A stretch of 64,000 bases of DNA from Nioella nitratireducens (GCF_001879715.1 NZ_MNBW01000003.1:1-64000), one strand, 5' to 3'; shown: positions 56,245 to 64,000, numbered from the stretch's first letter. Notes: a model not told the origin generated them from the letters alone. Translations and numbers: made by a program.

Positions 56245-57665
56245 GCGGGCACCTCTTCACGATAGGTCAGGATATCGCCCGCCTCGGCGGCGGACAGGGG
56301 CAACAGGCGGCTGCGGTCGATGCCGCCGCCGAACTTGAGCAAGCCCGGCGCGCTGGCGGGCAGGCGCAGCACGCGGCGGGGGCGGGCATAGGGCGGCAGG
56401 TCGGCCAAGGCCGCAGCGATCGAGGCCACGTCCACGGACGCGGCGCAGGCGGCGATGACCGTCAGGCCATGGATCGGGTCCAGCAGCAGCCCGGCGGCGG
56501 GAATACGGGGATCGGCGGTCAGCCGGGTTTCCACCCATTCCGGAGAGATGTTGCGGCCCTCGGGCGTTACGATCAGCCAGTCCTTTCGGCCATCGACCAC
56601 GAGGGCCCCGTCGTCGTTGAAATGGCCAAGGTCGCCGGTGCGCCATGTGCCACCGGCGGGCGGATGGCCCAGATAGCCCTGCATCACGGTGGGGCCGGAG
56701 ACCACGATTTCACCCGCGTCGATGGTGACATCGAGCATCGGCAGGACGGGCCCAACCGTGCCCTGGCGGGCGGCGCCGGGGCGGTTCATGGCGACCACGG
56801 CGCAGCATTCCGACAGGCCATACCCTTCGTACACCGGCAGGCCGAGCGCCTCGGCCCTTTGCAGCAGGGCGGGGGCCGTGGGGGCGCCGCCGACAGCGAC
56901 GAAGCGCAGGTTGGCAGGTGGGCGGGTGCCGGATTGGTCCAGCGCGGCGACCCAGCGGGCCAGCAGGCCGGGCACCAGGATTGTGGTCGTCGGATCGGCG
57001 GCGGCGACCTCGGCCAGCAGGGGGGCGACCGGTCCGCCGAACAGCGTCTTGGCCGCGTCTTCGGCAAAGATCACCTCGGCCCCGGCAAGGATTGGCAGGA
57101 AGAGCCCGCAAATCTGTTCCAGAAGCTGCGCCATGGGCAGGATCGAGAAATGCCGGTCGGTCTGGCTGGGGGCGATGACGTCGGCCAGCGCGTTGAGCGA
57201 GGCGGCCAGTTGCCGGGCACCGATCACGACACCCTTGGGTCGACCGGAGGAGCCGGACGTGAAGATCACCCGGCTGGCCCCGTCGCGGCACGGCGGCAGC
57301 GGACCGGGCATGATCGTGGACAGGACCGGCACAAGGGGCAGGGCGGGGGCCACATCGACATCGCCGACAACGGCACCGATCCCGGCGGCGGCCACGATAT
57401 GGGCGATCTGTTCAGGCGAGAAGAAGGGTGGAAGATGCACCGCGCAGCGCCCGGCATGGGTGATCGCCAGATCGGCAACCGCGGCGTCGCGGTTGGTGCT
57501 GCATGCGATTCCGACGATCGCGGGTGCGTCTGACAGGCGGGCCGACAGGTCGGCGACACACGATTCCAGCCCCCACCACGTCAGGAGGCCTTGGGCGCTG
57601 TTCAGGGCCGGGGCATCGGGGCGCAGGGCCGCGTGCCGCGACAGGGCATCGAACAGATGTTGCAT
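56241..57665 (-). CDS. Adenylate-forming acyl/amino-acid activating enzyme
   Basis: A 474-residue ANL-superfamily enzyme with core motifs A3 VIFTSGSSGRPKG (133-145), A5 YEGYGLSECCA (279-289), A7 WRTGDLG (341-347), A8 DGRKDWLIVTPEGRNISPEW (358-377) and a C-terminal GLLKFGGGIDR with Lys444. It should activate a carboxylate as acyl-AMP. It is shorter than most acyl-CoA ligases and has no attached carrier domain, so the acceptor may be CoA or a free amine. ATG and the stop of the upstream gene share a base (TGATG). Confidence 0.87.
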   Translation of the reverse strand: MQHLFDALSRHAALRPDAPALNSAQGLLTWWGLESCVADLSARLSDAPAIVGIACSTNRDAAVADLAITHAGRCAVHLPPFFSPEQIAHIVAAAGIGAVVGDVDVAPALPLVPVLSTIMPGPLPPCRDGASRVIFTSGSSGRPKGVVIGARQLAASLNALADVIAPSQTDRHFSILPMAQLLEQICGLFLPILAGAEVIFAEDAAKTLFGGPVAPLLAEVAAADPTTTILVPGLLARWVAALDQSGTRPPANLRFVAVGGAPTAPALLQRAEALGLPVYEGYGLSECCAVVAMNRPGAARQGTVGPVLPMLDVTIDAGEIVVSGPTVMQGYLGHPPAGGTWRTGDLGHFNDDGALVVDGRKDWLIVTPEGRNISPEWVETRLTADPRIPAAGLLLDPIHGLTVIAACAASVDVASIAAALADLPPYARPRRVLRLPASAPGLLKFGGGIDRSRLLPLSAAEAGDILTYREEVPA

Positions 57666-58252
57666 CAGGCGGTTTCCTTCCGGGGCACGGGGCGGGCCGC
57701 GAGGCGAGGCAGCCCCGCATCGTCATGAAAGGCACAGACCCACGGATCGTTTTCGTAGTAGCGGCCCCAGTCCGACGGGCGCGCCACGCGGGCGGCGCGG
57801 GCGGGGTGCAGCAATTCCGCCTGGATGCCGCTGCGCCGGATCAGGCGGCGCACCGTTGCGGTGGCGGTGAACAGGCCCCAGTCGATGTCGTGCGCCCGGC
57901 CCCAATCAAAGATCGCACGCAGGGTCGGGAACACCGGAAACGGAGACGATGTGGCAAGCGCGCCGACCTCCAGCACATCGGTCGCGGCGACCGGCAGGCC
58001 GGAGCCTGCGGACAGCACCGCTTCGATCGGGCGATCGAGATAGCATTGCGAAAAGAACCCGTCGCTGGCGATCCGGATTCCGGCGGCGCAGACGATCTGC
58101 CCGTCATCCGCAAGCGTCACCGCAAAGCGCGGCGGCGTCTGGCGCACGCTTGCGCCGAAGCACCGGCTGAACACCGTTTGAGCATGTGTGACCGCCGCGT
58201 CGTAAATGGCGCGCGTGTCGGGGGTGTCTCTTTCGATGACGAAGCTTTCCAT
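57665..58252 (-). CDS. Thermostable-hemolysin family, GNAT-like protein
   Basis: A 195-residue protein of the T_hemolysin family (PF12261 type), which belongs to the GNAT/autoinducer-synthase-like fold. Marks are GFFSQCYLDRPIE, DVLEVGALATSSP and the C-terminal WGRYYENDPWVCAFH. The name comes from a Vibrio protein called delta-VPH; the fold suggests an N-acyltransferase, not a pore-forming toxin. No signal peptide is present. Start 58252 (MESFVIERDTPD) fits the family better than in-frame upstream codons. It is first in the operon with the ligase, SDR, dioxygenase and DUF2147 genes. Confidence 0.82.
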   Translation of the reverse strand: MESFVIERDTPDTRAIYDAAVTHAQTVFSRCFGASVRQTPPRFAVTLADDGQIVCAAGIRIASDGFFSQCYLDRPIEAVLSAGSGLPVAATDVLEVGALATSSPFPVFPTLRAIFDWGRAHDIDWGLFTATATVRRLIRRSGIQAELLHPARAARVARPSDWGRYYENDPWVCAFHDDAGLPRLAARPVPRKETA

Positions 58253-58753
58253 CTCTGCCCTCCAATACGGACCGCAGGCCATCGTTCCTGCGTCTGCCAT
58301 CGAGCTAACGGCAAGGGGCGGGGCGGTTCCATTGACCGAAAGTGAGATGCGGGAAAACCTGCCGCAGGGTAGACCTTGGGTTTATGCGGGTCTTGCGAAA
58401 GGTTTAGGCGGCTGAACGGGGAAAATCCGGGTGCATAAACCCCGGTTTATGCCATACGCGTCGCGCTGGCCGGTGGTTGGCTGAGACTGATCGGAGGCTG
58501 GTCCGAGATAGGGGCGAGGCTTGGTCCGAGGTGAGTCCGGCAGGCTATTCGCGCGGGGCCTTGCCGACCCTCTGGCCTCGCCCATGCGGGCGCCGCTGGT
58601 CCGAACGGAACGGTGCGGCCGCGGCGCAGGCCCCGGCACGCAGGCCCGGCACGGGGATCGTTCGCGTCGGACGCGATGCGTCGGACACAGGCGCCATCTG
58701 CCATGCGCCGGGTGGGCGCTGCAGGGGTGTGGGCGGGAACTGCGAAAGGAAAT
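58253..58753. other. Non-coding region upstream of the five-gene operon, with a perfect 20-bp dyad
   Basis: These 500 bp contain no convincing gene. At 58433-58452 is GCATAAACCCCGGTTTATGC, a perfect 9-bp inverted repeat with a 2-bp centre. A third half-site GGTTTATGC lies at 58379-58387, and a near match GGTTTAGGC at 58401-58409. This is a plausible operator about 130-200 bp before the operon start. Further right is a direct repeat (GGCTGGTCCGAG at 58496 and GGCTTGGTCCGAG at 58518). Confidence 0.5.
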
Positions 58754-58828
58754 TGGCTGGGGTGGTAGGATTCGAACCTACGATACACGGTACCAAAAAC
58801 CGATGCCTTACCGCTTGGCTACACCCCA
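58754..58828 (-). tRNA. tRNA-Gln (anticodon UUG)
   Basis: The minus-strand sequence folds as a tRNA: acceptor TGGGGTG pairs with CACCCCA, followed by G and an encoded CCA. The D-arm contains AGCCAAGCGGTAAGGC, the anticodon loop TTTTGGT gives UUG, and the T-arm contains GGTTCGAATCC. The top of the anticodon stem has a T-T mismatch at 27-43. The length is 75 bases including CCA. Confidence 0.97.
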
Positions 58829-58901
58829 ACTGTGACGCGCTAGTTACGCGGGCCTGCGGGGAGGATCAAGACCCTTTGGGCAAAAAAATCATGCGGAAAT
58901 G

Positions 58902-60230
58902 TCATTCCTGCGGGGCCTCTCTGGTCAGCAGGTCTTCGGCGGCTGTTTCGGCGCGTTCAGCATCGACGATACGCTGCAAATCCTGCGTATCCTCGGCATC
59001 CACGTCCATGGCAACGATGGGGGCGGGGGGCGCCGTGGTGACCGTTTCCGAGTGATCCGGGCGAGCGGTGCCGGGATGCACGACCGCGTCGGTGATCAGT
59101 CGGTATGTCGGTTCTGGCAGGGTGATTCCCGCCTCTTCCAGCCGCGCCTTGGCAAGGCGGATCGCCTCGCCGCGGGCCATGAACAGGCCGGTTTCGTGCT
59201 GGTTGACCCAGCCCGCGGCGGTGAGGGTGATGGTGCTGTCGCCGACCTCTTCAACCCAGGTCGAGGGGCTTGGCGTGGCCAGCAGGTAGGGCAGTTCCCC
59301 GAGCGCGGAGAGAATGATCGCCTGCGCCTCGGCCAGATCTGCATTGGGGTCGATGCCGAGGGTGAAGGTGAAACGCCGCTCGGCATTGCGGGTGTAGTTC
59401 ACGATCCGCGCGCCGAAGACGGTGGCGTTGGGAATGCGGATATGGTTGCCGTCGAGTGACAGCAGGATGGTCGCGCGGCTGGTCAGGCGGATGACGTGGC
59501 CAGTGTCGCCCTCGATCTCGACCAGATCCTTGGGGCGGAAGGGTTGTCGGATCGAGAGCATGATCGAGGCGATGAAATTCTCGACCGTGTCGCGCACGGC
59601 AAAGCCGATGGCGAGGCCGACAATCCCGGCCGCGCCCAGAACGGTGGACAACACCGCCGTCAGGTTCAGCAGGTCGAGCGTCAGGACCACCCCGAGCACC
59701 ACGAAGAAGAGCCGCACCACCTGCCGGTAGATGTCGGCGATGAAGGCATTGGGCGCAATCCGGTCCCACGGGTTTTTCATGCGGGTCAGCAACAGGCCGA
59801 TCCAGATCACCAGCCCCCCGGCCAGAAGGGCGATCGCCAGGAGCGGTAGGAAGGCGATGAATTGAGCGATCCGGTCCCACATCCGCTCCAGCGCCGGGGT
59901 GAGCCGTTCGACCACATCTGTGCTTTCTGTGACCTCGTTCTCGATGGTCACCACGCCTTCGACCCGTGCAACCAGCGTGTTGAGCGCGGCGGCGCTGGTG
60001 GCATCGAGCGTGGTGCCGCGCAGGGTGACGATCCCGTCCGAGACGATGACGGTGATATCCCCATAACCGTCGAGCTGTTGCAGGATTTCACGGATGCGCA
60101 CCGCGATGGCGGCATCCTGCTGGGCCGAACTGGCGACAGTGATGGTGGTGCCGGGTTGGGTTGCGTCCTGCGCGGGGGCAGGAAACGGTGCGGCGAGGGC
60201 GAGGCAGAGGATCAGGAGAAGGCGGCGCAT
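58902..60230 (-). CDS. Small-conductance mechanosensitive channel with BON-like domain
   Basis: A 442-residue MscS-family protein. It has a signal peptide (1-20) and an N-terminal periplasmic BON-like domain (about 50-105: YGDITVIVSDGIVTLRGTT, VEGVVTIENEV). Three transmembrane segments follow (about 125-150, 170-190 and the pore helix near 195-220, GAAGIVGLAIGFAVRDTVEN), then the MscS beta domain (FRPKDLVEIEGDTGHVIRL). A charged C-terminal tail ends it. It relieves turgor or modulates solute flux. The BON domain may contact the envelope. Confidence 0.92.
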   Translation of the reverse strand: MRRLLLILCLALAAPFPAPAQDATQPGTTITVASSAQQDAAIAVRIREILQQLDGYGDITVIVSDGIVTLRGTTLDATSAAALNTLVARVEGVVTIENEVTESTDVVERLTPALERMWDRIAQFIAFLPLLAIALLAGGLVIWIGLLLTRMKNPWDRIAPNAFIADIYRQVVRLFFVVLGVVLTLDLLNLTAVLSTVLGAAGIVGLAIGFAVRDTVENFIASIMLSIRQPFRPKDLVEIEGDTGHVIRLTSRATILLSLDGNHIRIPNATVFGARIVNYTRNAERRFTFTLGIDPNADLAEAQAIILSALGELPYLLATPSPSTWVEEVGDSTITLTAAGWVNQHETGLFMARGEAIRLAKARLEEAGITLPEPTYRLITDAVVHPGTARPDHSETVTTAPPAPIVAMDVDAEDTQDLQRIVDAERAETAAEDLLTREAPQE

Positions 60231-60308
60231 GGAAAGGCTCTGTCTGGAATACTTTCCGGAAGCTTAGAGCGCAGCGCGAAAGACGGGAAGGGGCAGGAAT
60301 ACTGTTCG

Positions 60309-60391
60309 GGGTTTCGCCGCCTTGCGGCGGCGATCCGCGGGGGGCGCTGCCCCCCGCACCCCCCGGAGTACTTGTGCCAAGAAGAAGGAGA
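60309..60391 (+). repeat. REP-like intergenic element (two hairpins plus TTGTGCCAAGAAGAAGG)
   Basis: Between mscS and kdsA lies a compact element: hairpin one CGCCGCC/GGCGGCG (60315-60332), hairpin two GCGGGGGGC/GCCCCCCGC (60337-60357), then CCCCGGAGTACTTGTGCC and AAGAAGAAGG. The final word recurs at 44789-44811 on the other strand without the hairpins. Such elements are scattered through Rhodobacterales genomes in my recollection; this could not be checked here. Confidence 0.65.
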
Positions 60392-60432
60392 GTTTCGCCC
60401 AGTGTTCTGACGGATGTGAAGGCGATTGCCTG

Positions 60433-61266
60433 TCAGACCCGGATCGGGTTGGCTTTCGCTATCTGGTCGATCTGCATCAGGGTGGAAACAAGCCCGTCCA
60501 TCTGGTCGAGCGGGATCATGTTGGGGCCGTCCGAGGGTGCGGTATCGGGGGCTTCGTGGGTTTCGATGAAAACCGCCGCAATGCCGAGCGAGACTGCGGC
60601 GCGGGCCATCACCGGGGCAAATTCGCGCTGGCCGCCCGTGGCGCCACCTTGGCCACCGGGTTGTTGCACCGAATGGGTGGCATCCATCACCACCGGGTAA
60701 CCGGTCTTGGCCATGATCGGCAGGGCGCGCATATCGGCCACCAGCGTGTTGTAGCCGAAGCTGACGCCGCGCTCGGTCAGCAGGAGGCGGTCATTGCCCG
60801 TGCTTTCCAGCTTGGAGACCACGTTGACCATGTCCCACGGGGCGAGGAACTGACCTTTCTTGACGTTGATCACCGCGCCGGTTTCACCCGCCGCGATCAG
60901 CAGGTCGGTCTGGCGGCACAGGAAGGCGGGGATCTGAAGGATGTCCACCACCTCGGCCACGGGGGCGCATTGCGCCTCGGAGTGGATGTCGGTCAGGACC
61001 GGACAGCCGAGTTTCGCTTTCACGTCTTGCAGGATCTTGAGGCCCGCGTCGATGCCGACGCCGCGCTTGCCTGACAGGCTGGTGCGGTTGGCCTTGTCGA
61101 AGCTTGCCTTGAAGACGAATTGCGCGCCCGCCCTGGCGCAGAGCTCGGCCATGCGGCCCGCAATCATCTGCGCGTGGTCGGCGCTTTCCAGTTGGCAAGG
61201 ACCGGCAATGACCGTGAGAGGCCGATCATTGCCGGTGGTGATCTTTCCGATCTGAACCTGTTTCAT
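60433..61266 (-). CDS. kdsA: 3-deoxy-8-phosphooctulonate synthase
   Basis: KdsA condenses arabinose 5-phosphate with PEP to make Kdo 8-phosphate for LPS and capsule. The 277 residues include the N-terminal VIAGPCQLES. FKASFDKANRTSLSGKRG holds the substrate-binding lysines and the Asn-Arg pair. VLTDIHSEAQ, MDATHSVQQPGG and ETHEAPDTAPSDGPNM are also present. The start is 3 bp after the capsule export gene, so it is co-transcribed with it. Confidence 0.95.
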   Translation of the reverse strand: MKQVQIGKITTGNDRPLTVIAGPCQLESADHAQMIAGRMAELCARAGAQFVFKASFDKANRTSLSGKRGVGIDAGLKILQDVKAKLGCPVLTDIHSEAQCAPVAEVVDILQIPAFLCRQTDLLIAAGETGAVINVKKGQFLAPWDMVNVVSKLESTGNDRLLLTERGVSFGYNTLVADMRALPIMAKTGYPVVMDATHSVQQPGGQGGATGGQREFAPVMARAAVSLGIAAVFIETHEAPDTAPSDGPNMIPLDQMDGLVSTLMQIDQIAKANPIRV

Positions 61267-61269
61267 GAT

Positions 61270-62937
61270 TTAGGCGGATACCTGTTCTCTGAGGATGGAA
61301 GCCGTCATCGACAGCATCAGGTAAATGCCAGAAAAGATCAGGAACGCAAGCATGGTGTTTTCCATCTTGCGCGGGTAGGCGGCCTCGTCCGGGGCGACCG
61401 GGTTGACCGAGACGGTCAGGTAGAGCGACTGGCGATCGGCCTCGACACGGGCGGCTTCCATCTGCTGCATGGATTGCGACAGCATCAGTTGCCGGGTTTC
61501 CAGATCGGCCTGCGCGACCACCAGTTCCGAGCTGACGCGGGCGAGCGAGGCTTCGTCCGGCTGGTCTTGGGTCATCGAGGACCGCAGGCTGTCGATCAGG
61601 GCTTCGAGCCGGGCGATATTGCGCTGTGCAACCTCGACCCGCGTTTCGTTGGGCTGATCCACCGACTGGATCTCGTCGAGACGCAGCCGCTCTTCCTGCA
61701 ACTGGATCTGGAAGGTCGAGATCTGGTTGAACAGCGAGCTGACCTCGGCGTCGGAGCTGAGGATGCCGGACCGTTCTTGCAGGTTGACCACGCGCGCCTG
61801 CGCTGCGGACAGGGCGGCTTCGGCGGTTTCATAGCTTTCGCGGGCGCCTCGCATCTGGTCTTCGCGGACCCGCTGGGTCAGGCTGTCGACCCGCTGCTCG
61901 GCATAGCGCAGCAGGGCGCGGGAGAAATCCTGTGCCACGGCCGGGTCGGCGGCCAGAACCTCCATCCGGATCAGGCCTTCGGTCGGATCGTAGCCGATGG
62001 TCAGGTTGCGCGAATAGAGGCGGTAGAGATCTTCGGTCGTGGCTTCGGGATCGAGCCGGTTCAGCGGGTCGATATCTGGGGCCGAGAAATGGTCGCGCAG
62101 GCCAAGATCGTCATCGAGCAGCAGCATCGCCTCGCGGCTTTCGAGGAAGTTCTGCACCGAGATGGAGTCCTGCACCGTGGCGAAGGTGGTGCCGCCCATC
62201 AATCCGGCCAGACCGCCAGCCGACGCGCTGCCCGATTCCGCCTTCTGGATCTGGAACACGGTGGTGGCGGCGTACATCGGGGTGGCGATGGTGTAATAGT
62301 AATACCCCACGAAGGCCGTTGGCAGCATCACGAAGACCAGCAGACGCGCGGCCAGCAGGATCAGCCGCTTGCGGCGGCGGCGCGCGATGTCGCGCTGCAT
62401 GCGCAGGATTTCCTGCGCGCGGTTGGCTTCGTCCGTGCTGGGGGCTGGCATGGCGGGCGGTTGCGCGGGGGCCTGTGTCTGCGGCACGCCGGGCTGGCGC
62501 ACGGTGGCGGGCAGGCGCTGTGCCTCGGCCTGACGGTCGCCGTCATTGACCACCAGTTCCAGCATGTTCGAGCGTTCGAACGGGTCGATACCCTGACGCC
62601 GCAACAGCCGCACCGCGTCGAAATCCGACGCCGGTTGCAGCCCGTGTTTCTGCGCGGTGCGCCGGGCCATGCGCAACTGGCGTCCGGTCAGCCCCTCGGC
62701 GCGGATCGCGGCCAGTTCCTGCTCGACACTGACTTGCGGCGGCGCTTGCGTCGCAGCCTGCTGAGCGGCGTCGGCCGCTTGCGCGGCGCCGCTTGTCGGG
62801 AAACGCATACTGCCGAAGCCATCGTCGGCGCCCTGTGCGGCGGCGGCGCTTTCGGCGGCGCGCTGGCTTTCCCCTGCCGGTGCAGTGGGACCAGAGCGAC
62901 GGATGCGGAATTTCTTACCCCTGGGTTTCATAGTCAT
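61270..62937 (-). CDS. Capsule polysaccharide export inner-membrane protein (KpsE/PCP-like)
   Basis: About 555 residues, larger than E. coli KpsE because of a long Ala/Pro/Gln-rich cytoplasmic N-terminal extension (1-185). That extension holds a short conserved block (VEQELAAIRAEGLTGRQLRMA, and DAVRLLRRQGIDPFERSNML). Then come TM1 (about 191-213), a periplasmic coiled-coil region with VEVAQRNIARLEALIDSLRS, and TM2 near the C-terminus (MLAFLIFSGIYLMLSMTASI). It should join the ABC transporter to the outer-membrane exporter. The gene overlaps the ATPase gene by 23 bp. ATG 62937 or 62931 could be the start. Confidence 0.88.
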   Translation of the reverse strand: MTMKPRGKKFRIRRSGPTAPAGESQRAAESAAAAQGADDGFGSMRFPTSGAAQAADAAQQAATQAPPQVSVEQELAAIRAEGLTGRQLRMARRTAQKHGLQPASDFDAVRLLRRQGIDPFERSNMLELVVNDGDRQAEAQRLPATVRQPGVPQTQAPAQPPAMPAPSTDEANRAQEILRMQRDIARRRRKRLILLAARLLVFVMLPTAFVGYYYYTIATPMYAATTVFQIQKAESGSASAGGLAGLMGGTTFATVQDSISVQNFLESREAMLLLDDDLGLRDHFSAPDIDPLNRLDPEATTEDLYRLYSRNLTIGYDPTEGLIRMEVLAADPAVAQDFSRALLRYAEQRVDSLTQRVREDQMRGARESYETAEAALSAAQARVVNLQERSGILSSDAEVSSLFNQISTFQIQLQEERLRLDEIQSVDQPNETRVEVAQRNIARLEALIDSLRSSMTQDQPDEASLARVSSELVVAQADLETRQLMLSQSMQQMEAARVEADRQSLYLTVSVNPVAPDEAAYPRKMENTMLAFLIFSGIYLMLSMTASILREQVSA

Positions 62938-63574
62938 ACAGTCTCTTAGCCTCTTCGAGCGAGTCGAATTGATAGAACTGGCCATCCCGCAAAACGGCGG
63001 CGCGGTTCGCAAATTTTTCAAGCGTGTCGGCCTGGTGGGACACGATGACCACCGTGGCTGTCCGCAGGCGGTCGGCCAGGATCGCCCCCGCCTTGCGGTT
63101 GAACGCGGCATCGGTGGTACGCGGCATGCCTTCGTCGATCAGGTAGATGTCGAATTCCAGCGCCAGCATCAGGGCGAACTGGAACCGCGCTTTCATCCCC
63201 GAGGAATAGGTGCCCAAGGGACGGTCGAAATATTCCTCCAGATCGCAGAGCCAACGGCAGAACGCCTCGACGTAGTCGGGGTCCAGACCATAGAGCTGCG
63301 CGATGTAGCGGGCATTCTCGGTGGCCGATAGCTTGCCGATCACGCCGCCCATGAAACCGAGTGGGAAGGAGATGCGGCAAGACCGCTCGATCTTGCCCTC
63401 ATCGGGTTTTTCCAGACCCGCCATCATGTTGATCACGGTGGTCTTGCCGGTGCCATTGGGGGCCAGAATCCCGAGCGATTGCCCCAGTTCAACACGGAAG
63501 GACGCCTGGTCGAGGATGACCTTGCGCTGCGTGCCGGTCCAAAAGGACTTAGAGACGTTAATGAACTCGAGCAT
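62915..63574 (-). CDS. Capsule polysaccharide ABC transporter ATP-binding protein (KpsT-like)
   Basis: A 219-residue ATPase of the capsule exporter class. Walker A is GILAPNGTGKTT (35-46). The signature is TYSSGMKARFQFALMLALEFD, as in KpsT, and Walker B is DIYLIDEGM. The early FPLGFMGGVIGKLSATEN matches polysaccharide transporters. The membrane partner KpsM is not seen between this gene and the window end, so it may be elsewhere. It is first in the unit with the PCP-like gene and kdsA. Confidence 0.92.
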   Translation of the reverse strand: MLEFINVSKSFWTGTQRKVILDQASFRVELGQSLGILAPNGTGKTTVINMMAGLEKPDEGKIERSCRISFPLGFMGGVIGKLSATENARYIAQLYGLDPDYVEAFCRWLCDLEEYFDRPLGTYSSGMKARFQFALMLALEFDIYLIDEGMPRTTDAAFNRKAGAILADRLRTATVVIVSHQADTLEKFANRAAVLRDGQFYQFDSLEEAKRLYDYETQG

Positions 63575-63730
63575 GATGCCCCTGTACTGCTATCGGACTG
63601 GCCCCCTCTTTGGTTGGAGAGCGTTATCGGAAGGGTTTACCGGACCAATTGGGCGCCATTATGGCCTTGTGGCGTTGGATTTCAAAGCGCTTCGACAGGA
63701 AATCGCCCCGATTGAGGCAAGATAAACGGA

Positions 63731-63764
63731 AAACGGCCCCAGGGATGTCATCCGGGGGCCGTTT
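63731..63764 (-). terminator. Terminator after nhaA
   Basis: A perfect 10-bp stem AAACGGCCCC/GGGGCCGTTT with a 14-base loop. Read on the minus strand it ends in TTTT after the stem, so it is well placed to stop nhaA transcription before the capsule genes. Confidence 0.85.
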
Positions 63765-63786
63765 CCGGTTTAAAGTTGACGCTTGG

Positions 63787-64000
63787 TCACACGGGTTTCT
63801 TCTGAACCCGAAGCAGTTTTCCCACCGCAATCGAGATTGCGGCCCCGAAAAAGCTGAACAAGGCCCCCATCTTCGCGGCGTCCTGCACGGGGCCCGCGTC
63901 GAACGCGACCGAGGCCACGAACAGCGCCACGGTAAAGCCGATGGCCGCCACACAGCCGATAACCACGAGGTCGATGATCCGCATCCCTTCGGGAATGCCA
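63787..64000 (-). CDS. nhaA: Na+/H+ antiporter NhaA, C-terminal end (cut by window edge)
   Basis: The last 70 codons of a frame that continues past the right edge. It reads GIPEGMRIIDLVVIGCVAAI, then GFTVALFVASVAF and QDAAKMGALFSFFGAA, which matches the last two transmembrane helices of NhaA and its PEG/MR loop. NhaA exchanges Na+ for H+ in pH and salt homeostasis, as expected for a marine bacterium. It does not start here; the internal ATG is just the Met in PEGMR. Confidence 0.85.
   Translation of the reverse strand, partial: GIPEGMRIIDLVVIGCVAAIGFTVALFVASVAFDAGPVQDAAKMGALFSFFGAAISIAVGKLLRVQKKPV

Noticed and set aside
57665..58252. Reading the thermostable-hemolysin family gene as a secreted toxin
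   Set aside because: No signal peptide or membrane-active segment, GNAT-like motifs instead, and an operon of metabolic enzymes; the family name alone is weak evidence.
58433..58452. Calling the 20-bp dyad a lux box
   Set aside because: The length fits, but the conserved CT...AG positions of lux boxes are absent and no luxR/luxI gene is in the window.
61120..62949. 609-codon plus-strand frame opposite kdsA and the capsule export gene
   Set aside because: Antisense shadow of two well-supported genes; no domain or ribosome site found.

Overview
This 64 kb window is high-GC alphaproteobacterial DNA, almost certainly from the Rhodobacterales (Roseobacter group). The mdh-sucCDAB block, sdhCDAB on the opposite strand, the ethylmalonyl-CoA pathway genes mcl2 and mch, the ftsEX-plsC cluster and the Rhodobacterales-type capsule export pair all point there. 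It is mostly chromosomal core. No rRNA, CRISPR array, prophage or replication origin is visible; one tRNA (Gln-UUG) is present. I see the sequence only and could run no database search.

Layout. 1-534: one end of an IS481-family insertion sequence, inserted at a CTAG inside a short dispersed repeat. 667-14240, mostly minus strand: lpd with a small SH3-like gene, two tandem glycosyltransferases, a membrane protein, two MAPEG proteins, sucB, sucA, sucD, sucC and mdh. 14663-17351, plus: mcl2, nnrU, a DUF1737 gene and mch (ethylmalonyl-CoA pathway). 18171-21565, plus: sdhCDAB. 21688-29675: accessory and housekeeping genes (ZIP-type permease with two tiny ORFs, BNR-repeat protein, flavoprotein, YtoQ, GST, mscL, azlCD, mobA). 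29822-35153: greA, a small lipoprotein gene, argH, tlpA, tag and an EAL-domain gene. 35311-37371: phaA and phaB. 37599-44269: YdcH-type gene, methyltransferase, DUF2007 gene, ispB, ispE, a TPR protein and ETF-ubiquinone oxidoreductase. 44455-54023: DUF2834 gene, qor, lysA, a TIGR02302 protein, a zinc-ribbon membrane protein, and ftsE-ftsX-plsC-FMN protein. 54141-58252, minus: a tight five-gene accessory operon (GNAT-like thermostable-hemolysin family protein, adenylating enzyme, SDR, TauD-type dioxygenase, DUF2147 protein). 58754-64000: tRNA-Gln, mscS, kdsA, two capsule export genes and the 3' end of nhaA.

How it works together. TCA enzymes (OGDH complex, succinyl-CoA synthetase, SDH, MDH) lie in three or four transcription units. 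Upstream of lpd, sucC and sdhC is the same composite palindrome (GTGATCAC core, usually doubled with 20-21 bp between centres), which suggests one regulator for the whole segment. The mcl2/mch and phaAB genes add acetyl-CoA assimilation and C4 acyl-CoA supply. kdsA sits with the capsule transporter genes, consistent with Kdo supply for the capsule or LPS.

Most interesting items: (1) the composite operator shared by lpd, sucCDAB and sdhCDAB; (2) the 54141-58252 operon, which looks like a compact pathway for an acyl-derived small molecule and has a perfect 20-bp dyad upstream; (3) a 22-bp-period array of three hairpins between ispB and ispE; (4) dispersed intergenic repeats, one of them hit by the IS element.
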